This document shows positions 46,624-58,079 of a stretch of DNA of 64,000 bases, one piece after another. The notes beneath the pieces were generated by a model. The model saw only the letters and a program-made list of their open reading frames with translations. It was not told the DNA's origin and searched no databases. The DNA lies in contig JABCPU010000146.1 of the NCBI GenBank assembly GCA_016800925.1, positions 1 through 64,000 on the forward strand, read 5' to 3'. Source of the stretch: Suillus spraguei (taxonomy: Eukaryota > Basidiomycota > Agaricomycetes > Boletales > Suillaceae). Made by a program: the position numbers and the translations under genes. Each line of letters starts with the position of its first letter. Positions within the stretch are counted from its first letter, which is position 1.

Positions 46624-47078
46624 ATGACGGTTCATCACATAGGTAAGCCCTCCTTCGAAGCATCTAAATCAGCTTGACTCTAATGCACAGCACAGTTATG
46701 TACACATTTAAGCCTGAAGTAATCCCAGAACAAAGACAAAATGTAGGGGGCTATGGGAAAGCCCTTCCATCGCAGATACCTGCAATCCAAAGCCTAGTAA
46801 AACGGTGTTCAACCCCCTCACACATGGCGATGAAGAAGGTATATCATTTCTCGTCGTCTGAAACATTTGTAGGTGGTTGATAAGAATGCGCTTCAGGAAT
46901 CATTTTTGTATTTGAGAGCGTTGCCAAGTTGAATGAGTATCATTCGCACAAGACACATCTTGATTTTCAGGCGCTTGCGAAGCCTTTGACCGAGAGTATG
47001 TCTTATGTTTATTTGAAGATCACTTTGATCAAGTGGTTGGGCATCGATGTACTCAATTTCGATATTGAGACAGCCTAG
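46624..47078 (+). pseudogene. Stress-responsive A/B-barrel (Dabb) domain gene, probably frameshifted
   Basis: ATG at 46624 gives MTVHHI, an intron of about 55 bp follows, and then VMYTFKPEV and ALPSQIPAIQSLV. The sequence expected next (HGDEEG, then an intron, then IIFVFESVAKLNEYHSHKTHLDFQAL) lies in a different frame, so one frame change near 46800 is needed. The set is the dimeric ferredoxin-like Dabb fold, found in small stress or polyketide-related enzymes. It may be a pseudogene or contain a sequence error. Confidence 0.5.
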
Positions 47079-47331
47079 AGGGAAATTGAACTAGTTTGAT
47101 ATGATGTTTGTACGTACTGGCAGTGACAGATGGGTGGTATTGTAGCTTAACATGGCAGAGTTGATGCTGCGCATGATACTGTCCTCTGCAACACGGCAAT
47201 ATTTATTCCTTCCGTGTGTAGTATTTCATTACCATGATCATCTCGAGAAGTTCCTTAATTGTCGACTTCGTTCGACCACCTATTTATCAAGACCAAGTCG
47301 TAGCTTGTACATATGAACATTCAATGGTTGC

Positions 47332-49410
47332 TCAAGCTTCAAGCTTCATGGCCATGTCCCAGAAACCTTTCTCCAACCGCGTACACCGTTCCCAAACACT
47401 TTGCCAATCTGCGAACCTGATAAGTGAAGGTGCGTCCGCTGTTGCACGGCTTTCAAGCGTCTCTGTAAAGTTACATGGAGTGGTGTTCAGCAAGAACATT
47501 CGTTGCATTCTCACCTAGTCCAGCTTTCACTGCCTTTTGATAGACATCGCCTGAATAATCCTCCATCCACTTGAGGTATGGATTCCCCTCCCATTGAACC
47601 CACGAGTTGGGCGCCCGAGCCTCTTCCCTAAGCCACAAGCCAACTTCTCCGTAACCAAGCAGGCAGGCGGCAAGGGCGACGATGAGTTTCATAGAATCAC
47701 CTGACAGCCATACCTTCAGCAGGTAAATATGAACAAAATAGATCGTCGTACCCTGCATTCCGGTGTCAATGAGGAAAGCCCCATAAGCTGTAAGGGCGGG
47801 GGACTCAGAGGTGTTGATCAATTCCTCCTCTGTGACACCCCACTCAACACAATAACTCATGTGCATCGAGCTCTCCTGAACTATACTAAGAACCACGTCG
47901 ATAGCTGCTGATATAGGTGCATAGGCATGTGACTTGGCTGCAAGGAGTCTAGAAGAAAGACATTAACTACGGAAGCGTGAATGATCCAACTACTTACGCA
48001 TACGCCCGAGCATAATATTTGAGATAATGATAATCTTGTCTTTTTGAGGCAATCAGAACGTTCTCTTTTGTGTCAACAAAGTCCTCACTTGATAAAGTGA
48101 AGGAAGTTTTCCTTTGGAAGGGTACCCTTGCCCAATAGTACCACGAACTCATGTTGGATATACTCTTTCCAAATCACCCTTGAACTTCGTATAAGGGAAC
48201 CTGTGAGTGGGTATGGTTTCGTCTTGGTTCGCCTACATTCAAAGCAATCAATTCATTGTCATGTGTTTCATATTAGTCACTTACGGTGAGACGAGACGCG
48301 GAGTGATTGAATGAATGTGGTTCAGAGGGCCAAAGCCACTTCCAATTGGAATAGCGGTCTCAATTCCAATATGGGTGTAAGCAGCTGCAAGCCTTACAGC
48401 TTCACTTACTGCATAGTTCATCAGGATAAGTTAAAAAAAACATTCGGAGGAGGGTGACAAACATGGTACACCCCTCGCAAGCTGACAGACCAATGCAGCA
48501 CTCAGAGTACAACCAGTGCCATGGGTACTTGTCGATTGTAGTCTAGTCCTAGCAAATATGGTGATATGGCTGTCAGACGTGCAAAGAACATCTACTACGA
48601 GTGAGTCTACGTGTTGTTCTTTCCTTTCATGAATCTGGAGGATATTCGTGTTCTCGTCCAGAAGATCGTCTCGGATGACCTGCGTGTTGTTCGATGAAAC
48701 ATTCGCAAGATCTTCTAGCGAAACGGTGCAATGACCGCCTTTTAAGAGCACAGCTTGAGGACCAAGTGTCTTCAACTGTCGAGCAGAATTGATCATATCT
48801 TGTAAGTTTGCAATACGAGACGGAAAATCGCGCTGTTTAAGAAGGAGTTCTGCTTCAGCTTTATTCGGGGTTATGAGGTCCGAAAGCGGGAAGAGTTCGT
48901 CTATAATGGTGTCCACGGCATCTGGGTGCAAGAGGGCATGACCGGAGGTGGAAACACAGACGGGATCGCAGACTAAAGGAACATGCCCTTTAGCATCAAA
49001 ATGCTCCTTGAGTACCTGTGCGACTGCCTTTGTGTTCTCGATATCAAAAAGCATACCAGTCTTGATCGCCTTGACGTCAATGTCGTCCAGGACAGAGTTC
49101 ATCTATGGGAAAGGCTCAAGCTGAATCGGAGATATCATATCATGTGCTAAATTAGCTACACACCTGCTGCTTCACAAAGTCAGGAGGCACTCCGTACACC
49201 GCTTGCACGCCAGTGGTGTTTTGAGCAGTCAGAGCAGTAGTCACGCTTGCACCGTAGCATCCGTGAACAGTGAATGTTTTCAAGTCTGCCTTTAGTCAAA
49301 GAGTCTTGGATACACGTAGAGGAACTAACACAAATACGCACTTGTATACCTGCCCCTCCGCTGGAATCACTTCCAGCAATTGTCAGAACTGATGGACTTT
49401 CTAGCGCCAT
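47332..49410 (-). CDS. THI20: THI20-like bifunctional HMP-P kinase / TenA (thiaminase II-like) protein
   Basis: ATG at 49410 opens VLTIAGSDSSGGAGIQ, the ribokinase-fold glycine loop of ThiD. After the first intron come ADLKTFTVHGCYG and VTTALTAQNT, then IKTGMLFDIEN, VCDPVCVSTSGHALL, LITPNKAEAELLL and STHGTGCTLSAA, with the catalytic Asp/Cys region in place. A linker near 48180-48300 leads to the TenA/THI-4 domain: KGTLPKENFLHFIKQDYHYLKYYARAY, LAACLLGYGEVG, NPYLKWMEDYSG and, in the last exon (47332 to about 47464), ERCTRLEKGFWDMAM. The kinase makes HMP-PP for thiamine synthesis, while TenA-type domains salvage thiamine breakdown products. Short introns interrupt both domains. Confidence 0.92.
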
Positions 49411-49714
49411 GGTGTTTCAGTTTCCTGGTATGTATGTAGTGTCGTAGTAGCTGTAGTAACTTGAAGTACTGCTCAATCAACTTTGCGAGGCTCAGCCCAC
49501 TAGTCAACTTGCTATCAACATTTTTAAAAGGTCCGCGACGTCTGCGCAGCGGCGGCTGCCGAGAGCATGCCTGGCTGCACAACTTCAAGCACATCTCGGG
49601 GCAAGCTCAGCTCCTCATGTGGGTCGTGGCTGTACTGAATGATGAAGACAACGACCTCGATGATAATTGTTATTTGTCTATGATTCCGATACATTGCCGC
49701 TCATGCCAGGCACT

Positions 49715-50256
49715 CTCAGACATCGATTCCTTGCGGTATCTGTTACTGATGGTGCATTGATGGTTCACAAGAGCTACACAATCAGATGCTTTGGGACAAA
49801 TATTTCTTTTCATGCTGCTTGCAAAGTTACAATCGTGAATCTCGACACTGCTTTCGGTGTGTAGCGTAGGTTGTTAGTTTTACGGGGGGGACTGAGAGAA
49901 CTACCACTTGGGGTTGGCGAGTCCGACAGCTAAAAACATGCAAGCTAGTAATAGGTTAAATTAGTCTAATCATCACGAACTTACAGCAATAGTAAGAGCC
50001 TATGCACTATAGGTAGTGTCCACTTGCCTTTGGATGATTAACCAAACGGGGGCCGTGTGCGCGTGAATATTTGTGGGTGTTGATGGATACCGGGTACCTG
50101 CCGCGATAGCATTTGATGATAGGTGCACTCAGGAGCCCACGAACTGAGCCTTGCAAGAATCGAAAAGCCCTTTGGAGAAGTTTAAAAATATGGCCAATTG
50201 GGCGATCACGTTGTTTATTCCTAAAGCCTTTGCTAAATAAACTGAAATAACCTGAA
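49715..50256. repeat. Left copy of a ~500-bp direct repeat flanking the NACHT locus
   Basis: This stretch matches 56375-56876 in the same orientation over most of its length, with substitutions and several small indels. Shared blocks include GGGACAAATATTTCTTTTC, AAACGGGGGCCGTGTGCGCG and GCATTTGATGATAGGTGCAC. It has no obvious protein-coding content conserved between copies. Confidence 0.85.
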
Positions 50257-50536
50257 AGTATACCGTCGTGCCTTGCTTTGTCATATGCAGCGCCATCTAA
50301 TAATAGTAATTTCTGTCTGGCTGTGCAATAGTCTACAGCCTCGTGTCCTCCTGCAAGCACAATCATCCAGGGAGCTTTCCATAGTAGAAATATCCATTTG
50401 ACGGTCCATTCACGCGACAGCTTGGTCATCTCACGACGACTAAGTCTTCAATCACGACTTACATACAAGCTTCGACTTAAATCTTCGTACGTCGTCCCTC
50501 CAGAGAACTATCGTCTAGATTATTTCTAACCGCACC

Positions 50537-53500
50537 TTGGAACTCAGCCGGTACTTTCAGTTGGTTCATTACATCTCGCATATTAGAAACTTAGCTTTAT
50601 CAATGAATGTCGATCATTGTCAGTACTTCCATCTATTATCTCTTGCACGCTATCTAACTTCTTTGACAGTTCTTGAAGGAGCTTGGGCGAGACTGTCCCA
50701 GGTCGCTGTCAAGGGTGCTCAATATGACTCCCGTGAGCGTCAGCCTCACCCGAAATGTTTGCAAGGCACTCGGGTGGATCTCCTCAAATACATCCACGAA
50801 TTCCTGGACGAAACAGAGAAGAATCAACTCATTTGGTTGCATGGCACGGCTGGCGTTGGAAAATCTGCAGTTGCGTTTACGGTAGCTGAAAAGATGAGAG
50901 GTTTAAAAGTGGACGAAGAAACGAATATCGAAAAGCGCTTAGCGGGAACATTCTTTTTCTCGCGCAAATACAGCAAACGTTGCACGGCTGGATTTTTCTT
51001 TGTGATGCTCGTCTACCAGCTTGCCACCAATTTTCCAAGCATCCGGCAAGATGTGAACAGAGCCATCCGCAACAATCCCGCTCTACTAGACCCAGACACG
51101 TCTCTCCGCGATCAGATGGGGGCTCTCTTTCTCCAACCCCTCCGCAACCTTCGATTCAGATTGCGTGGATGCCCTCCTTTGACGTTTGTCATTGATGCCC
51201 TTGATGAGTGCACATCTGAACATGAGCTTACCGATCTCATCCTTTCCCTTGCACAGGCTCTTCGTGAGCCTGATCTTCCCGTGACCCACATTCTGCTCAC
51301 GAGTCGCTCGGAATCGCATATCTGTAAAGCCTTTCAGAATGAAGAGGTGCGCCCGCTGGTGTGCGAGATACCAGTGAAAATTTCTGGGGAGGGCGTTGCT
51401 ACAATCATCTCGCTAGACGGTGTTGATGTCGACAATGACATCTATATATTTTTGCAGCATTCGTTCAGAGAGCTGCAATGGCGCCATCCCGATTTTCCGC
51501 AGCCATCGGAGGATGCCCTTGCAAAGCTGGCGAGCCGAGCTGGCAGACGTTTCATCGTGGCATCTACGATGATGAAGTTCATTGTCGACGATGGATACAA
51601 GGATCCCGAGATCAGTTACAGCTAATGCTCGAACTGACAAGCAAGCTACTAGCAGCAACGGAGGTGTACAAGTTATATGATTCTATCCTCTCTACGTGTT
51701 CCAATCCCAAGCGGGCATACTTGCACTTGTCCATTGTCGTTGCACTTGCAGACCCTCTACCGCTGTTACAAATCTCAAAACTTCTTGGCCCTGGTCAGGG
51801 CTGGGATGCCGAGACGACGCTAATGCAGCTACGGTCCGTGATGGATATCCCTACTGACAGCACTCTCCCCGTGAATATATATCGCTCGTCTATTCGCGAC
51901 TATGTCTCCGACCCATCAAACTGCGGCCTCCCTGAAGTACGCGATACCGCATCTCACCCTCACGTCCTACTTGCATGCTCCTCTCTCCGTTTGATAATGA
52001 CGATTCCAAAAAGCACGGCTCTCTTAGATGCACTCTCAGGACTGAAGAAGCAAACCAACGCTATGCAATCTGAGGATCCCCATAAGTTGAAAGACTCGTT
52101 AGCGTTCCTTGTTCAGCCACTAGAGCCACTGTACACTGTGATCTGTATGCTGTGGCTTCGAGGTGATCGCACTTCAGATTTACAGTCTTGGCTGGGGACG
52201 GTGGGTGGGCGTGCCTGGCTGCAGATCCAGGAAGGAAGAGACTGGCTGCAGACCCAAGAAGGAGAAGACTGGCTGCAGACCTGCGGAGGACAAGATTGGT
52301 TGCAGACCAATGGAGGACGAGACTGGCTATATACCTGGAGAGGACGAGACTGGCTGCAGACGGAGGGGGTACGAGACTGGTTGCAGACAGAGGGAGGACA
52401 ACGCTGGCTGCAGACAAAGGGAAGACGAGACTGGGTTAAGACCTGGGCAGGACAGGACAGGCTCCAGACAGAGGGAGGACGAGACTGGCTCCAGACCCAG
52501 GAAGGACGGGACTGGCTCCAGACCCTGGAAGGACGGGACTGGTTCCAGACCCAGGAAGGACGAGACTGGCTCCAGACCCCAGGAGGACAAGACTGGCTCC
52601 AGACCAGGGGTGGGCGAGACTGGCTACAGACTCAGAGAGGACGAGACTGGCTGCAAAGTGAGGGAGGACAAGACTGGCTGCAAACTGAAGGAGTATGGGG
52701 CTGCAGATCTGGAGAGGTCAAGACTGGCTGCAGACCCAGGGAGGACGAGACTGGTTGCAGACCCACGGAGGACAAGACTGGCTGCAGACCCAGGGAGTAC
52801 GAGACTGGCTGCAGACCAGGGGAGGACAAGACTGGCTGCAGACGGAGGGAGGACGAGACTGGCTGCAGACGGAGGGAGGACGAGACTGGTTGCACTTCCA
52901 GGGAGGACAAGATTGGCTGCACTCCCAGAGAGGACGGGACTGGCTGCACTCACAAAGAGCACGAGACTGGCTGCAGACACAGGAAGGACGAGACTGGCTG
53001 CAGGTAGAAGGAGGACGAGACTGGCTGCAGACCGGGGTAGGACGAGACTGGCTGCAGATCCAGAAAGGACGAGATTGGCTGCAGACAGAGGGAGGACGAG
53101 ACTGGCTGCAGACTAGGGGAGGACATGACTGGCTGCGGTTGGAAGGCGAACAACACTGGCTGCAGACCCAGGGAGGACGACACTGGTTGCGGACACAGGG
53201 AGGACAACGCTGGCTGCGGACTCATGCAGGACCAGGCTGGCCGCACACAGAGGAAGTACGAGATTGGTTGGACTCCCAGGCGGGACGAAAGTGGCTGCAG
53301 ACCCAGGATGGACGAGATTGGCTGCGGACCCAGGGAGGAGAAGACTGGCTGCAGACCCACGGAGGAGAAGACTGGCTGCAGACCCGAGAAGGAGAAGATT
53401 GGCTACAGACACGGGGAGGACAAGACTGGCTGCAGACCTGGAGAGGACGAGACTGGTTGCAGACCAAGGGAGGACGGGACTGGCTGCAGACACAGGTAGG

Positions 53501-54914
53501 ACGAGACTGGCTGCAGGCAGAGGTAGGCCAAGACTGGCTGCAGACCGAGGTGGGACAAGACTGGCTGCAGACACAGGAAGGGAAAGATTGGCTGCAGACA
53601 CAGGAAGGACGAGACTGGTTGCAGACAGAAGGAGGACGAGATTGGCTGCAGACAGAGGGAGGACGAGACTGGCTGCAGACAGAAAGGGGACGAGATTGGC
53701 TGCAGACAGAGGGAGGATGAGACTGGCTGCAGACAGAAAGGGGACGAGATTGGCTGCAGACAGAAGGAGTACGAGACTGGCTGCAGACAGAAGGAGGACA
53801 AGCCTGGCTGCAGACGGAGGGAGGACGAGCCTGGCTGCAGACCGAGGTAGGACTAGATTGGCTCCAGAGCCAGGAAGGACGGGACTGGCTGCAAACACAG
53901 GAAGGACGAGACTGGCTGCACTCCCAAGGAGGACGGGACTGGCTGCACTCACAAAGAGCACGAAACTGGCTGCAGACGTAAGAAGGCCAAGACTGGCTGC
54001 AGACGCAGGGAGGACGGGACTGGTTGCAGACGCAGGGAGGACGAGACTGGTTGCAGATGTGGGGAGACCATGACTGGCTGCAGACCGAGGGAGGACGAGA
54101 CTGGCGGCAGAACGAGGGAGGGCGAGACTGGCTGCAGAAAGGAGGGCGAGACTGGCTGCAGAAAGGAGGGCGAGACTGGCTGCAGAAAGAAGGAGGACGA
54201 GACTGGCTGCAGACTGAGGGAGGACGGGATTGGCTGCAGACCCAGGAAGGACGAGACTGGCTGCAAACACAGGAAGGGGGAGACTGGTTGCACTCCCAGA
54301 GAGGTCGAGACTGGCTGCACTCTCAGGGAGGACGAAACTGGCTGCAGACTCCCCATGGTCAAGCGTGGCAGTCTACTCCTGCGGCCTGCATCTGGGTGAC
54401 AATGGAAGAACTCTTGGGGACATTGGAAGCGATCAACGAGTATATCGCTACCAGCAATGCTCCTTTACTGCCAGCTTTTCGAGTAATCCAGCAGTTCAAG
54501 ACTTTGCCAGATTTCTTGATGTTTCCGGTTTTCCTGGCATTAAGACACCAGCATCATTCCGCCTTTGCAACACCAGATAACCTTCTTCTACCAGACAGGG
54601 AGATAATTCATGCTATGAATGCCTTTGAGAGTTTCGCAAACGAAGCCCTGAAACGCAGTCGAACGGCTTCCGACGCTCTCAAGTATGCCTGTCATCACTG
54701 GGCCGTACATCTCTCGTGTGCCTCCAATTCATGGGATGACACGCTCAATCGTATATATTCCAGGCTTTTTGGAATGATCATATTATCCCTTGGCTGGAAA
54801 TGGAGTGGTGCCTGAAGGGTTTGCGGTCATGCCTTGTCGTCTTGTCTGAAGGGCAAAAATCTGTGAAGGTGTGTTTCCATGATTCAAGGTAACCACAACT
54901 GATGTCGCTTTATG
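50537..54914 (+). pseudogene. NACHT (STAND/NLR-like) NTPase with ~80 nine-residue repeats, disrupted
   Basis: The N-terminal part (50537-51625) contains a NACHT domain: Walker A GTAGVGKSA at 50843-50869, FFFSRKY, the Walker B-type FVIDALDEC near 51185-51211, and LLTSRSES. The winged-helix-like part (DQLQLMLELTSKLL to LLDALSGL) follows in another frame after a single-base frame break near 51590-51610. From 52213 to 54362 comes a tandem array of a 27-bp unit. A unique C-terminal region (VTMEELLGTLEAI, LPAFRVIQQFKTLPDFLMFP, ASDALKYACHHWAVHLS) resumes after it and shifts frame again near 54757. Stops at 53718-53720 (CGA to TGA) and 53979-53981 interrupt the array. NACHT proteins act in fungi as self/non-self sensors that oligomerise on ligand binding; the repeats would be the sensor part. 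No N-terminal effector domain is recognised. Confidence 0.75.
52213..54362 (+). repeat. 27-bp tandem repeat array encoding DWLQTxxGR units
   Basis: About 80 head-to-tail copies of a 27-bp unit. The consensus protein unit is D-W-L-Q-T-x-x-G-R/Q/E. Trp, Leu, Gln/His, Thr/Ser and Gly are nearly fixed, while the two residues after Thr and the one after Gly vary widely. The unit has no stop in any forward frame, so frame slips inside the array switch the product to TGCRPxEDE or RLAADxGRT repeats without ending it. The frame is DWLQT up to about 52700, and the same DNA continues the DWLQT register in a different global frame after that. Confidence 0.95.
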
Positions 54915-56374
54915 ATCTATAATATTTAGTTCATGACGTGACGCCTTGGCATGTTGGAATTTTCCCATCTTCAGTCCGGACTCTTAGGCCGTTGATGTGC
55001 AGCCTAGCACTGAAGAACGTTGGACCTACTGTCGTTGGCAACTTCGAGAGCAGTGGCACGTTCAAAAGCCTGTTCGCATCATCATAGAAGTGGTTTATCC
55101 ACCGCAGTTTGGTGCCGATATTATGTATTTTTGCATCTTGCTCGTGTCTTTCCCATGTTGTAATGTATGGTATTTCATAGCCCACCATGTCACCAGTACG
55201 GGTATAGAGGCAAAGTTATTGAAAATCTTGACATCTGACTACAATCGATAACCATGTACCAAGGCAGCGCCTGATGGAATCTTCCCTCGCATTGCTAATC
55301 ATCGTCCTTCGACAGCCAACTTACTTACATAATCAGCCTTTTTTCAGTCGGACATAGCGCAGCCCGGGCATCCTCCCTCAAAGTAATAAATGCTCCGACT
55401 CCCGGACGGAGAACCGCGGCAGCACACCATGGAAAATACATAGATAAGCAGCCTACAGGGATGTATTCTGTCAATGGATAGTTGAGTCAATCCCAGTGTC
55501 AGGGCTATAGCCCATAATGATATATCCATGCACCAATATGAGGTGGCATGAGTAGTATTGGGTAAATGCAGCATCTAGACTCAAGATATTGAATCGCTTA
55601 TCGGATGTGACCTAGGCACACAGCTGCTCACAGGTGTATGTCGATCAGCGTTGAAACACTGCACGTCAATCTTATCAGCAAATCCAGTTCTCGTAGATCA
55701 AACCTGCTCCTCTAACCTTGATAAGGTACTGCGTTCCGTACAAAGCACCAGCTCTGGCGCCTCGGATAATGGACGAGACCACTAACAGCAGTGTTCAGGG
55801 GATTTAAGGCGGGAGTGATGACGACTCAGTTTTGACCCGGTAGAGGTTACACGTCATTCGCTAATAAATAACTGTGATTGGTAATTCAAGTGGTGGTTGG
55901 CTGGAGTTGACGTACTCCATCCCGCTGAAGTCGACGATATCATGTACTTTATGTCTTTACAAAGGTTCTCTGAGACTAACATTATTATGAGATCAAACCT
56001 TGGACGTTTTCACTGAATACTGACCTCAAAAACGTTGAGTGGACCTTGGGCATATGACTGCGAGTTGAAGATGGTGGAATGCGCAGGGGCACTTTGTATA
56101 TCCAGTGTATAGCTCGAGGGGCTTGAGCGAGGGAATTTGAAAGCCGAGTAAAAAGACACTCATCAGAGCTGCACAGATTATCCTGAGAAACAGCTTTCTG
56201 CCTGTACTAGCGGTAGCACAGAACATGGGATACTTATCTGAGTGGTAGTATGCGGGCTCTCTCCTAGGCACTCGTCCGACAACCTGTTCAGGCCCAGGTT
56301 CGGTCCATAACGCGGAGTCGGCGAAGGAAGGGCGAATTCGATCACAATTGCAACTGCTATTTTGGGTGCTTATC
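54915..56374. other. Region between the NACHT gene and the right direct repeat; no firm gene
   Basis: The plus strand near 54960-55100 has a protein-like stretch (LRPLMCSLALKNVGPTVVGN) between intron-like signals that might be a last exon of the NACHT gene. The antisense strand is open there too, so I cannot decide. From 55260 to 56374 nothing is recognised. Confidence 0.4.
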
Positions 56375-56876
56375 TCTCTCAGGTATTGATTCCTTGCGGA
56401 ATCTGTCACTACTGGTGATGTATTGATGGCTCACAGTCAGATGCCTTCGGGACAAATATTTCTTTTCCTGCCGCTTGCAAAGTTATAATCGTAAATGTCG
56501 ACACTGCTTTCGGTGTGTCACGGTAGCGTAGTTTACTAGTTTTATGGGACTCGAGAGGCGCTGAGAGTACTACCACATGGAGCTGTCGAGTCGGACAGTT
56601 ATAAACGTGCAAGCTAGTAATAGGTTAAATTAGTCTAATCATCACGAACAAGCTACACATACAACAATAAGAGCCTGTGCAGTGTCCACTTGCCTTTCGA
56701 TGATTAACCAAACGGGGGCCGTGTGCGCGTAAATATTGACGGATATCGGGTACCTGCCCAACGTTAAGCGATGGCATTTGATGATAGGTGCACTAAGGAG
56801 CCCGCCAACCGAGCCTTGCAAGAATCGAGCAGTTTATTCTTAAAGCCTTTGCCAAACAAACTGAAATAACCCAAAA
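56375..56876. repeat. Right copy of the ~500-bp direct repeat
   Basis: Partner of 49715-50256 (see shared blocks there). It ends about 135 bp before the RPA34 start codon, so part of that gene's promoter lies in or next to it. Confidence 0.85.
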
Positions 56877-57011
56877 GGGGCGAGCACCTTCTCGGTCTCG
56901 GTCACTGAACACAGTGGTCCACATAACATACATAAAGATTCAGGAACAAGCTTCTTCCTTCTATTTTGTTTGCCTACAGGAGACCAACCCTCTGTCACTA
57001 CTATCGAAAAT

Positions 57012-57948
57012 ATGTCATCTCCAGAACCAGCGCAAACAGCACCCAAAGCCTCAAAACACAAAAACAAAGAGACTTTAAAGAAAAAGTCAAAATCGCAGTC
57101 AGTCACTGTCACCGATCATGGAAAAAACGAAGGAGAGAACCCACACTGGGCTTACAAGCCTCCGCCTGGTTATAAATTATTCGACCATGCATTCGAAACC
57201 GATACTTTTGACTGGGACTCCGTTCAGAAGGATGATGATCTAGAAATATGGTTAATCCGTGTTCCAGACTCAGTAAGCGTCCGTCATAATGCATGGTCTA
57301 TGGCCTTATGACGTGCTTGTTCTAGGTCAAACCCCAAAATCTTGACGGACTGGAGATTGATGAGCCCTCGTCCTCACGGAGCTGTCAGGTCGGTAGCTTG
57401 TCGCGGAAGAACGTTGTCTATGACATATGGTCGATGGGTGACGATGATGCGGATTGCGCTAGAGCAGAGGAACTGAGAGGACTGTCATGTTTGCTTCCCA
57501 GAAGAAGAAAAATGGGCAAGTTGTACGTAGGTAAGTTATTTGTTCTGTGAAGCTATACGAATGATTTTTGAGCATCCCATGCTTAGCACCAAAAGAAATT
57601 GCACGTCATCTCGTTGTTTCAGCCCAGCCATCAAAAGCGAGTTCTCCGGAGCACCCGTCCATTCTGCACCAAAATCCTCCTCGCCCCTCATATCCAAAAG
57701 AATTTCTCAAACATCATTTCGTGCCATACGGAGCCAAGCTTTCGATGAACAGTGATCATGCCAATATGGATATCGATGACCAAGCGGGGGGTGATGATAC
57801 TGGTTCTAGCTTTGAAGGGTTACCTCGCAAGGAGTTCAAGGTAAAGGAATCGAAGAGCAGGAAACGTAAAGTTGAGGGAGAGACATCTCGTAAGATCACG
57901 ATCAAAAAACCCAAAATAACGAAGTATAAGACTGTGATCACGTCTTAG
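57012..57948 (+). CDS. RPA34: RNA polymerase I subunit RPA34-like
   Basis: Exons 57012-57272, 57326-57530 and 57587-57948 sum to 828 nt (275 residues). After a Lys/Ser-rich N-terminus come YKPPPGYKLF, EIWLIRVPDSVKPQNLDGLEI, KNVVYDIW and a C-terminal basic tail (KSRKRKV, KKPKITKYK). This is the A34.5/CAST family, which pairs with RPA49 through a TFIIF-like dimerisation module and helps Pol I elongate on rDNA. The motifs and the Lys-rich ends fit nucleolar localisation. Confidence 0.82.
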
Positions 57949-58079
57949 GTGTAATACTTCTGCATAGTACAGGAGCAATTAAACGCGCATGTAATGTGGA
58001 AAGCAGCGTACAAGAAACTGTGTAATCTACGGAGAGAATAAGATAGATTACGGTGGGCAAAACTCTACTGTCTGCTATG

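Noticed and set aside
50007..50429. A 140-residue minus-strand frame beside the NACHT gene
   Set aside because: Most of it falls in the left direct repeat and the partner copy does not keep the frame.
52061..54362. Long antisense and alternative-frame open frames across the repeat array (up to 385 residues)
   Set aside because: They follow from a stop-free 27-bp unit read in other frames; only the DWLQT register joins the NACHT core and the unique C-terminal region.
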